11,196 nucleotides of DNA from the NCBI GenBank assembly GCA_001768155.1, contig MENC01000147.1, positions 25,058 through 36,253 on the forward strand. The letters are read 5' to 3'. Position 1 is the first letter of the stretch, and the number at the start of each line of letters is the position of its first letter. Made by a program: the position numbers and the translations under genes. Positions 1-5,630 of the stretch are shown piece by piece. The DNA comes from Bacteroidetes bacterium GWA2_30_7 (GTDB lineage: Bacteria > Bacteroidota > Bacteroidia > Bacteroidales > GWF2-33-38). Under the pieces are notes generated by a model, which searched no databases, was not told where the DNA came from, and worked only from the letters and a program-made list of their open reading frames with translations.

Positions 1-1734
1 AGTGTTAGTTTATTAGGAAGTTCGGTGCATTTTGAGGGAGCTAGCAAAAATCATAGATTTACTCATATATCAGGGTTAAGATACAAAACAACTAAATATT
101 TATTAAATAGCCTTGAAACAAAAGGCGATTACAATCCATCTTTCATTGATTTTCAAACTTTTTTAACTTATGATATTTCTGAAAAAATTGAACTGGATTT
201 TTTAGGAAATTATGCTCAAAATAAATATTTATTTGTGCCATCGTCCAGAAAAACAGCATTTGGAAACATCAATATACCTCTAGGTTTGACTGTATATTTT
301 GATGGAAAGGAAATTGATAAGTTTACAACCTTAACTGGTGCATTTTCTTTAAATCACAAAATAAATAGTAACCTTGAAATAAAGTGGATTGGCTCTGCAT
401 ACAGAACTATGGAAAAAGAAACTTATGACATTCAGGGACAATATTTTATAAACGAATTAGATAAAGAATTAGGCTCCAATAATGTTGGAGATAGCTTAAT
501 GAATATTGGAGTTGGAACTTATCTTGACCATGCTAGAAATTATTTGGATGCTTATGTATTTTCATTTTCTAATAAAGGGATTTACATAATTAATGACAAT
601 ACTATTAAATGGGGGCTTAATTATCAGCGTGAAATTTTTTATGATAAAATAACCGAATGGCGTATGTTGGATTCTGCCGGCTACTCATTACCTTATACAG
701 ATTCTATAGTGAGTGTAAGTAATTATCTTAAAACTAATATTCATAATTCAACTAACAGAATCACAGGATATTTACAAAATAATTATTTTTTTGAAAATGA
801 TAGCGCTCTTTTTAATTTAACTTATGGTGTTAGATTAAATTATTGGGATTTTAATAAAGAATTTTTAGTTAGTCCTCGTGCTTCAATTTCTTTTGAACCA
901 AACTGGAAAAAAGATTTTGTATTTAGATTTTCAAGTGGGTTTTATTTTCAACCTCCTTTTTATAAGGAACTTAGAGATATAAACGGAAATGTAAATTACA
1001 ACATAAAAGCTCAAAAGTCTATACATTTTTTAATCGGAAGTGATTATAATTTTAAATTATGGAACAGACCTTTTAAATTAATAACTGAAGCATATTATAA
1101 AATTTTAAGGGATTTAATAACTTATGAAATTGATAATGTTAGAATTAGCTATTCAGGTGAGAATAATGCAAATGGATATGCTGTTGGAATTGATATGAAA
1201 ATTAATGGAGAATTTGTAAAAGGAGTCGATTCTTGGGCAAGTTTATCGGTTATGCAAACCGAAGAAGATATTATTAATGATTCATATACAATACTTACCG
1301 ATTCTTTTTCTGTTGAATTTCATCCGGGTTATATTCCAAGACCAACTGACCAAAGAGTTAATTTTGGTTTATTTTTTCAAGATTATTTGCCAAGAAATCC
1401 TTCTTATAAAATGCATTTGAATTTATTGTTTGGCTCAAGATTACCATTCGGACCTCCTAATTCTGTTCAATTCAGAAATGCTTTTAGAATTCCACCTTAT
1501 AGAAGAGTTGATATTGGTTTTTCAAAAGTACTAATTAGTGAAGAAAAAAAATACGAATCAAAATTTTTAAGCAAATTTAATAGTGCATGGATAACATTGG
1601 AAGTTTTCAATCTGCTTGGTACAAACAATACTATTTCGTATATGTGGATTTCTGATATCTACAATCGGAAGTATGCTATTCCAAACTATTTAACTTCCAG
1701 AAGGTTGAATTTAAAGCTGGTCTTAAATTTCTAA
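1..1734 (+). CDS. TonB-dependent outer-membrane receptor, C-terminal barrel (5' end outside window)
   Basis: The reading frame is open from the first base and contains no plausible start, so this is the 3' part of a larger gene. A GTG near position 25 is internal. About 577 codons remain. They alternate aromatic and polar residues, as in transmembrane beta strands, and end in a terminal Phe, typical of outer-membrane barrels. Two stretches resemble Bacteroidota TonB-dependent receptors: a Ser-Pro-Arg strand followed by a Phe-Gln-Pro-Pro-Phe-Tyr segment (about 868-970), and a C-terminal block with FNLLGTNN, then PNYLTSRRLNLKL (about 1606-1723). The signal peptide, any carboxypeptidase-like N-terminal domain and the plug would lie upstream of the window. 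Such receptors import ligands too large for porins, powered by TonB-ExbBD. Nothing here identifies the ligand, and there is no adjacent SusD-like gene. The family call is firm; the substrate is unknown. Confidence 0.88.
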   Translation, partial: SVSLLGSSVHFEGASKNHRFTHISGLRYKTTKYLLNSLETKGDYNPSFIDFQTFLTYDISEKIELDFLGNYAQNKYLFVPSSRKTAFGNINIPLGLTVYFDGKEIDKFTTLTGAFSLNHKINSNLEIKWIGSAYRTMEKETYDIQGQYFINELDKELGSNNVGDSLMNIGVGTYLDHARNYLDAYVFSFSNKGIYIINDNTIKWGLNYQREIFYDKITEWRMLDSAGYSLPYTDSIVSVSNYLKTNIHNSTNRITGYLQNNYFFENDSALFNLTYGVRLNYWDFNKEFLVSPRASISFEPNWKKDFVFRFSSGFYFQPPFYKELRDINGNVNYNIKAQKSIHFLIGSDYNFKLWNRPFKLITEAYYKILRDLITYEIDNVRISYSGENNANGYAVGIDMKINGEFVKGVDSWASLSVMQTEEDIINDSYTILTDSFSVEFHPGYIPRPTDQRVNFGLFFQDYLPRNPSYKMHLNLLFGSRLPFGPPNSVQFRNAFRIPPYRRVDIGFSKVLISEEKKYESKFLSKFNSAWITLEVFNLLGTNNTISYMWISDIYNRKYAIPNYLTSRRLNLKLVLNF

Positions 1735-1773
1735 AAGTAATTAATGTATAATAATAACAAATTGTGCTAATAG

Positions 1774-1929
1774 TTATCTAACTTTTATTTGTCTATTATA
1801 AATACTTTTTTTTAATTCAGCATTTTTCTTTTCTTCCTGAGCTAATTTGCTCAAACGGTAAACTACTATTCCAATGGTTATTACCATAATGAATAATGCT
1901 CCGAAACTGATTAAATCCATTAGTGCCAT
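1774..1929 (-). CDS. Small single-span membrane protein, copy 1 of a tandem pair
   Basis: This 51-codon gene starts at an ATG with a strong Shine-Dalgarno sequence (GAAAGGAG) 7 nt upstream. The protein begins MALMDLISFG. Residues ~5-24 form one hydrophobic span, followed by a highly charged tail (about 25-51) with LSKLAQEEKK and ELKKSIY, probably an amphipathic or coiled helix on the cytoplasmic side. About 35 of 50 aligned residues match the neighbouring gene at 2221-2373. Conservation between the two copies, plus the conserved upstream region, is the main proof that it is coding. I do not recognise the family. The layout (N-terminal span plus short charged helix) superficially recalls small regulators such as PspB, but I see no sequence match that supports that. 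It converges on the TonB receptor gene, 39 nt away, with no clear terminator between. Confidence 0.82.
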   Translation of the reverse strand: MALMDLISFGALFIMVITIGIVVYRLSKLAQEEKKNAELKKSIYNRQIKVR

Positions 1930-1936
1930 AATAATA

Positions 1937-1944
1937 CTCCTTTC
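1937..1944 (-). promoter_or_regulatory. Shine-Dalgarno sequence of small membrane-protein gene 1
   Basis: GAAAGGAG on the minus strand, 7 nt before the ATG at 1929. It decides the start of this short gene. It is unusual here, because recF, the aldehyde oxidoreductase gene and hom have no comparable motif before their starts. Confidence 0.75.
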
Positions 1945-2048
1945 TTTTTTTATATTAGACGTAAATATTGCAAAATATGTTTCTATTTAATATGCTATTA
2001 TTCAACACATTTTATTAGATAATATAAATCGTTGATAAGTGAATGTTT

Positions 2049-2081
2049 TTTGTTGACTAAAAAAATGAACATTTATTTTTG
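2049..2081 (+). promoter_or_regulatory. Candidate Bacteroidota housekeeping promoter for a short transcript
   Basis: TTTG at 2049-2052 and TATTTTTG at 2074-2081, separated by 21 nt, match the Bacteroidota sigma-factor pattern (TTTG or TTG at -33, TAnnTTTG at -7). Transcription would start near 2087, pointing right, into sequence with no long gene but with a strong terminator about 100 nt further on. In DNA this A+T-rich a chance match is possible. Confidence 0.45.
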
Positions 2082-2086
2082 CAGAG

Positions 2087-2192
2087 TCAATTGTAATAGA
2101 TTTACGAATAAATGCTTTTGAAAGAGTATTTATGAAAAATGATAAATGTTCTAAAAAAAAATAGTTATGCGATTTTTCGCATAACTATTTTT
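2087..2192 (+). ncRNA. Putative ~105-nt small RNA or tiny-peptide transcript
   Basis: This is inferred from a consensus-like promoter (2049-2081) and a terminator hairpin (2157-2192) on the same strand, with nothing longer between. The start is approximate. The interval also holds two tiny overlapping reading frames joined by ATGA: 2112-2135 (7 residues) and 2132-2164 (10 residues, MKNDKCSKKK). Neither has a convincing ribosome-binding site, so a non-coding RNA is as likely as a peptide transcript. It matches no RNA family that I can recognise. Its 3' end would be antisense to the transcript tail of the gene at 2221-2373. Confidence 0.3.
2157..2192. terminator. Strong bidirectional intrinsic terminator
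   Basis: Perfect 16-bp inverted repeat AAAAATAGTTATGCGA (2157-2172) with its complement at 2177-2192 and a TTTT loop. On the minus strand it lies 28 nt after the stop of the small gene at 2221-2373 and runs into nine U residues (complement of 2153-2161). On the plus strand the G+C-containing core is followed by five U residues, so it can also end a rightward transcript. Confidence 0.85.
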
Positions 2193-2220
2193 ATAAAAAA
2201 GCACATTGCTTTTATTAGTT

Positions 2221-2373
2221 TTATCTAGCTCTTATTTGTTTATAGATACTTTTTCTTAATTCAGAATGTTTTTTCTCTTCCTGAGTTAGTTTACTTAGTC
2301 TTAACGCTACAATTACAATTGAAATTACTATTATAAATAACGCCCCAAAACTTATAAAATCCATTATCGACAT
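2221..2373 (-). CDS. Small single-span membrane protein, copy 2 of a tandem pair
   Basis: This 50-codon gene is the paralogue of the one at 1774-1929 (about 70% identical by my hand alignment, one single-residue gap). The ATG follows a GAAAGGAG Shine-Dalgarno sequence by 6 nt. The protein begins MSIMDFISFG. It has one hydrophobic span (about residues 5-24, rich in Ile and Val) and a charged tail with LSKLTQEEKK and ELRKSIY. The most conserved parts are the start of the span (DxISFGALFI) and the proximal tail (RLSKLxQEEKK), which suggests that both membrane insertion and the cytoplasmic helix matter. Its transcript ends at the hairpin 2157-2192, so the two copies are probably separate transcription units. 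The function is unknown to me. Confidence 0.83.
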   Translation of the reverse strand: MSIMDFISFGALFIIVISIVIVALRLSKLTQEEKKHSELRKSIYKQIRAR

Positions 2374-2639
2374 AATTTGCTCCTTTCTTGTTTATTTATA
2401 GATTAGACAAGAAAATGCAAATATCTGTTTCCACGATAGAGCTTATTTTTCAATTCATTTTATTAGATACCAATTTATAATGATGAAACTATAGTTTTTA
2501 TAGATTAAACCTTTACTAATGCTTCAGTAATTTTACCTATTCAAAAAAAACTTATTCATAGATTTTTTTCAATATTATTTATAATATTGTTTCAATTTAA
2601 ACATTTCTGATTAAATTTACCAAAACGATTTCGAGTCTG
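2374..2639. other. Divergent intergenic region between small gene 2 and recF
   Basis: Contains the upstream leader of the small gene (to about 2469) and then the recF upstream region. A perfect 12-bp palindrome, AAACTATAGTTT (2486-2497), could be an operator for either side. A weak promoter-like TAATATTG (2582-2589; 7 of 8 to TAnnTTTG) lies about 50 nt before recF without a good -33 partner. I see no RNA gene or further reading frame worth calling. Confidence 0.4.
2380..2387 (-). promoter_or_regulatory. Shine-Dalgarno sequence of small membrane-protein gene 2
   Basis: GAAAGGAG on the minus strand, 6 nt before the ATG at 2373. It is identical to the motif before copy 1 and fixes the start. 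Confidence 0.75.
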
Positions 2640-3746
2640 ATGTATCTTAAAAATATTACTTTACTAAATTTTAAAAATTACTTACAAAGTGAGATTGCTT
2701 TTTCTCAAAAAGTAAATTGTTTTTTTGGAAAAAATGGTTCAGGAAAAACTAACTTACTTGATGCAATTTACTATCTTTCGTTCTGTAAAAGTAATTTCAA
2801 TTCAATAGATACAGAAAATATAAATCATGATAATGATTTTTTTGTAATTCAAGGGAATTATTCAATTAAAGATGAGGATTATAATATTTATTGTGGAGTA
2901 AAAAAGGATTATCGTAAACAATTTAAAAAGAACAAGAAAGAATATCAAAAGTTATCAGAACATATTGGTTTAATTCCACTTGTAATGATTTCGCCCGAAG
3001 ATATTGTACTCATATCAGGAGGAAGTGATGAACGCAGAAAATATATTGATAGTGTAATTTCTCAATACGATAAAAATTATCTCGAATTATTAATTAATTA
3101 TCAGAAAGCCTTAAAACACCGAAATAAGTTATTAAAAGATATTTTTGAAGTAAAACATTTTGATATATTATCGATTGAGATTTGGAATGAACAGTTAAGT
3201 ACTTATGGTACAAAAATATTTGAAATTCGTAAAGAATTTATTAAATCATTAATTCCTGTTTTTCAAAAATATTATAATTATATTGCCGAAAATGCTGAAT
3301 TAATTAGTTTGAATTATATTTCGCAATTATTTGAAATTAACTTTTTAGATGGATTAAAAAAAACATTTGAAAAGGATAGAATTTTAGGATATACTACTTT
3401 TGGAATTCATAAAGATGATTTAGAGCTAAATTTAAAAGGTTATAATATTAAAAAAATAGGTTCTCAAGGACAACAAAAAACTTACCTAGTTGCACTAAAA
3501 CTTGCTCAGTTTGATTTTATTAAAAATCTAAAAAATGCTAAACCTATTTTACTTTTAGATGATATTTTCGATAAACTTGACCCTGATAGAGTTAAGCAAA
3601 TTATTAAATTAGTTGCTGACGATGAATTTGGACAAATATTTATTACTGATAAATCTGAAATTTCGTTAATGAAAATTTTTATTGACAATAATATTGAACA
3701 CAAAGTATTTCTTGTAAATGATGGAAATATAAGTGAATCTGTATAA
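2640..3746 (+). CDS. recF: DNA replication and repair protein RecF
   Basis: RecF is an SMC-like ATPase that, with RecO and RecR, loads RecA at single-strand gaps behind stalled forks. This 368-residue protein has the family's usual length and motif order. The Walker A motif is GKNGSGKT at residues 30-37. The middle of the protein is lysine- and aromatic-rich, with the helical arm region around 150-210. The ABC signature GSQGQQK is at 274-280. Walker B ILLLDD is at 303-308, followed by the D-loop LDPDR. The N-terminus (MYLKNITLLNFKNY) is typical of RecF, so the ATG at 2640 is right although there is no Shine-Dalgarno sequence. The next gene starts one base after the stop, so the two are probably co-transcribed and translationally coupled. 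No dnaA, dnaN or gyrB adjoins it, so the window gives no sign of an origin. Confidence 0.95.
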   Translation: MYLKNITLLNFKNYLQSEIAFSQKVNCFFGKNGSGKTNLLDAIYYLSFCKSNFNSIDTENINHDNDFFVIQGNYSIKDEDYNIYCGVKKDYRKQFKKNKKEYQKLSEHIGLIPLVMISPEDIVLISGGSDERRKYIDSVISQYDKNYLELLINYQKALKHRNKLLKDIFEVKHFDILSIEIWNEQLSTYGTKIFEIRKEFIKSLIPVFQKYYNYIAENAELISLNYISQLFEINFLDGLKKTFEKDRILGYTTFGIHKDDLELNLKGYNIKKIGSQGQQKTYLVALKLAQFDFIKNLKNAKPILLLDDIFDKLDPDRVKQIIKLVADDEFGQIFITDKSEISLMKIFIDNNIEHKVFLVNDGNISESV

Positions 3747-3747
3747 T

Positions 3748-4038
3748 ATGAGACGCTCAAATACTCAACCCATATCGGCAATTTTAAAACTTGTTTTTTC
3801 GGATTTAAACATCGAAAAAAAACTTAAAGAAGTTGAGTTAATGAATTCATGGGAAGAAGTTACCGGAAAATTTATTGCTTCTAAAACTAAGAATATGTAC
3901 ATTAAAAATAAAGTTTTATATGTAAATATTGAGTCGTCAGTAATTCGAAACGAATTAATTCTTTTGAGAGAAGGACTTATCAATAGGTTAAATGATAAGT
4001 GCAAACAAGAGGTAATTACGGGGATTGTTATTCGCTAA
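3748..4038 (+). CDS. DUF721 (DciA-like) domain protein
   Basis: Small 96-residue protein of the DUF721 family. I recognise it from the pattern of an N-terminal helix, then a Trp-containing segment (NSWEEVTGKFIASKT, about 32-46), then a beta-rich KH-like half with LYVNIESSVIRNEL near residues 60-73. It follows recF, a common arrangement in Bacteroidota. The family includes DciA, the ancestral loader or recruiter of the replicative helicase DnaB, but short members of this phylum are less studied, so a helicase-loading role is inferred. The ATG at 3748 lies one base after the recF stop and is preferred over an in-frame GTG at 3733 that would overlap recF. Confidence 0.82.
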   Translation: MRRSNTQPISAILKLVFSDLNIEKKLKEVELMNSWEEVTGKFIASKTKNMYIKNKVLYVNIESSVIRNELILLREGLINRLNDKCKQEVITGIVIR

Positions 4039-4065
4039 GTTTGATAGTTGTTTCTTGTACAAATG

Positions 4066-4097
4066 TTCAATATTCAATGATTAATTCTCAATTTTCA
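4066..4097. repeat. Left copy of a 32-bp direct repeat flanking the S23-type gene
   Basis: Matches 4542-4573 in 29 of 32 positions, in the same orientation. It differs at offsets 14, 17 and 21. It is built from TTCAAT-like steps of about 7 nt. Its last three bases (4095-4097) are the stop codon of the S23-type gene read on the minus strand. Confidence 0.85.
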
Positions 4098-4478
4098 AGG
4101 CTTTGATGCGTTTTTATTATTTTTAGCGGTGTTTATGCTTTTTGCAATTATAGCTATTAATTCTTCTGTTTCTTTAAATATATCCGTAATCTTGCTAACA
4201 GGCTTTATTAACTCTTTTTTGATAATAATTTTTAAGGCAGTTCGACATTCTTTTAATTCTTTTAACACAACACCCATCTTGTGAATGAAATCATTTTTGG
4301 ATTCAGCTGCTTGTGCCTCACCATAATTAAAAGTTGGTGAATGGCAAGATTTTATCAATTGTCCTGCAATATAATTTCCTGCTCTTGTGTTTGGTAATGC
4401 TTCAACGACATCAATCATTCTACATGTATAATCAACAAAACGGTCTTCTAAGTCAAATTTTCTTTTATTCTCATTCAT
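4095..4478 (-). CDS. S23/IVS-type four-helix-bundle protein
   Basis: This 127-residue protein is of the four-helix-bundle family first known from intervening sequences in 23S rRNA genes; Avd of diversity-generating retroelements shares the fold. Family marks seen here are FDLEDRFVDYT near the start, LPNT around 29-32, QLIKSCHSPTFNYGEAQAAES (40-60) in place of the usual Q-L-x-R-S-xx-S-xx-A-N-Y-x-E-A, then DFIHKMGVVLKELKE (63-77). Length is normal and nothing is broken. The exact role is unknown; related structures are oligomeric bundles proposed to bind nucleic acid. It is not inside an rRNA gene. It is a free-standing gene framed by the direct repeats 4066-4097 and 4542-4573, downstream of the cysteine-synthase gene and convergent with the DUF721 gene. 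No reverse transcriptase or variable repeat is visible, so I do not propose a retroelement. Confidence 0.88.
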   Translation of the reverse strand: MNENKRKFDLEDRFVDYTCRMIDVVEALPNTRAGNYIAGQLIKSCHSPTFNYGEAQAAESKNDFIHKMGVVLKELKECRTALKIIIKKELIKPVSKITDIFKETEELIAIIAKSINTAKNNKNASKP

Positions 4479-4496
4479 TATTGTACTTATTTTTTA

Positions 4497-4553
4497 ATTG
4501 AAAATTGAATATTGTGCGTTGAATATTGAATGTTTTTAATTTTCAATATTCAA
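4497..4553. repeat. Inverted heptamer-like repeats upstream of the S23-type gene
   Basis: ATTGAAAATTGAATATTG (4497-4514) and TTGAATATTGAA (4519-4530) are steps of about 7 nt in the opposite orientation to the direct repeat. The second forms a perfect 12-bp stem with 4542-4553 around an 11-nt loop. It is not followed by a T run on either strand, so I treat it as repeat structure and not as a terminator. Confidence 0.7.
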
Positions 4554-4573
4554 TAATCAATGCTCAATTTTCA
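4542..4573. repeat. Right copy of the 32-bp direct repeat, overlapping the end of the cysteine-synthase gene
   Basis: Partner of 4066-4097 (29/32). On the minus strand it supplies the last four codons (Lys-Ile-Glu-His) and the TGA stop of the cysteine-synthase-family gene. The two copies enclose a unit of about 476 nt holding the S23-type gene. Confidence 0.85.
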
Positions 4574-5630
4574 TTGAATTGAATTCAACACAATCATTTG
4601 GTTCGCAACATGTATGGCAAACTCTTTTAAATGCTTTATAACTTAGTAAACTAACATTAGTTGAATAAAAGCCAGATTTACAACATTCGTCTCTCAATAA
4701 ATCTGTGCTTAAATATTTTTTATTATCGTCTGGAAAAACTGTAACAACAATAGAATCTGCACCTAATTCGTCCTGAATTTTTAAAGCACCAATGAAATTT
4801 GCACCTGAAGAAATCCCAACACCAATTCCTAGTTTATTTGCAAGTTTTTGAGCCATAATTATAGAATCACCATCGTCAACGCTGATTACTTTGTCTAATT
4901 CATTTAGTTTAACAATTGGCGGAATAAATTCGTCAGAAATTCCTTGAATTCGATGTTTTCCAATTTTATGTCCTGTAGATAGAGTGGGGGAGTTGGAAGG
5001 TTCTAAAGGATGAATTTTGATGTTTGGATATTGACATTTTAAATATTTACCAACTCCCATAATTGTACCACCGGTTCCAACTCCTGCAACGAAAGCATCG
5101 GGTATAATATTTCTGTATTTTAATTGCCAATGAATTTCGGGTCCTGTTGTTAGTGCATGAGCTTCAACGTTATCTTCGTTGGAGAATTGGCGTGGTAAAA
5201 ATGAATTTGGATAGCGTTCGGCTAATTCTTCGGCTCTATTTATACTTCCTTTAAATCCACCTTCTTCGTTTGTAATCAATGTAATTTCTGCACCTAAACT
5301 TCTAATTAAATTAATGCGTTCCATACTCATCCAGTTAGGCATAAAAATAGTTACTTTATGTCCTAAAGCTCTGCCAATTGCAGAAAATGAAATTCCTGTA
5401 TTTCCACTTGTAGCTTCAAAAATAGAATCTCCGGGTTTTAATAATCCTCTTTCGTAAGCAAGTTTAAGAATATGTAAAGCCATTCGGTCTTTTATGCTGC
5501 CGGTCAGATTCATGTGTTCTGCTTTAGCATAAATTTTACGGATTTTGCCTTTATATTCAAATTCGATTTCTAATAATGGAGTATTTCCAATTAGAGTTGA
5601 AATTCCGTTGAGTTTTGATAAATTGGACAT
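4557..5630 (-). CDS. Cysteine synthase / cystathionine beta-synthase-family PLP enzyme with Cys-rich tail
   Basis: Fold-type II PLP enzyme that makes a C-S bond by beta-replacement, typically O-acetylserine plus sulfide to cysteine. Visible motifs are IGNTPL near the start; the PLP lysine K47 in NLTGSIKDR (family usually N-P-T-G-S-V-K-D-R); the substrate loop TSGNTG (74-79); the phosphate-binding loop GVGTGGT (183-189); SSGAN (274-278); and FPDDNKKYLST (299-309). At 357 residues it is longer than most cysteine synthases (~300-330). The extra tail holds six cysteines, C316, C317, C338, C341, C342 and C347, the last four as C-x2-C-C-x4-C, which could bind a metal or form disulfides. The ATG at 5630 fits the family's N-terminus, though it overlaps the preceding gene by 40 nt. 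The last residues come from the repeat at 4542-4573. Sequence alone does not separate cysteine synthase from a CBS-domain-less cystathionine beta-synthase. Confidence 0.9.
   Translation of the reverse strand: MSNLSKLNGISTLIGNTPLLEIEFEYKGKIRKIYAKAEHMNLTGSIKDRMALHILKLAYERGLLKPGDSIFEATSGNTGISFSAIGRALGHKVTIFMPNWMSMERINLIRSLGAEITLITNEEGGFKGSINRAEELAERYPNSFLPRQFSNEDNVEAHALTTGPEIHWQLKYRNIIPDAFVAGVGTGGTIMGVGKYLKCQYPNIKIHPLEPSNSPTLSTGHKIGKHRIQGISDEFIPPIVKLNELDKVISVDDGDSIIMAQKLANKLGIGVGISSGANFIGALKIQDELGADSIVVTVFPDDNKKYLSTDLLRDECCKSGFYSTNVSLLSYKAFKRVCHTCCEPNDCVEFNSMKIEH

Larger units (their letters stand above)
1774..2469 (-). repeat. Tandem duplication: small membrane-protein gene plus its upstream region
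   Basis: Two diverged units, 1774-2021 and 2221-2469, lie about 447 nt apart in the same orientation. The similarity is not limited to the coding part. On the minus strand both share TATCTAATAAAATG (2008-2021 and 2456-2469), then TTGAA, then a GAAACA...TTTGCA block (around 1969-1983 and 2416-2432), then GTCTAAT (1954-1960 and 2402-2408), then the Shine-Dalgarno sequence and the start. Such conserved spacing suggests the promoter and 5' leader were duplicated with the gene. The TTTGCA block could contain the -7 element, but its spacing from the conserved TTG (24-25 nt) is longer than usual for this phylum, so no exact promoter is assigned. Confidence 0.75.

Noticed and set aside
3733..3747. 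GTG start for the DUF721 protein overlapping recF
   Set aside because: The ATG at 3748 sits one base after the recF stop and gives a normal N-terminus; the extra five residues have no support.
3506..3781. 91-codon minus-strand frame across the end of recF
   Set aside because: Lies antisense within the Walker B part of recF; it is a shadow of the real gene with no family resemblance.
3765..4004. 79-codon minus-strand frame inside the DUF721 gene
   Set aside because: Antisense shadow of a conserved gene; no ribosome-binding site or recognisable domain.
2640..4038. Replication origin near recF
   Set aside because: No dnaA, dnaN or gyrB neighbour and no cluster of DnaA boxes; recF alone is not evidence of an origin in this phylum.
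4066..4573. Diversity-generating retroelement around the S23/Avd-like protein
   Set aside because: No reverse transcriptase, template repeat or variable repeat is visible; only the four-helix-bundle gene is present.
4066..4573. CRISPR array from the repeated TTCAAT-like units
   Set aside because: Units are degenerate, of mixed orientation and lack regular unique spacers; no cas gene is nearby.
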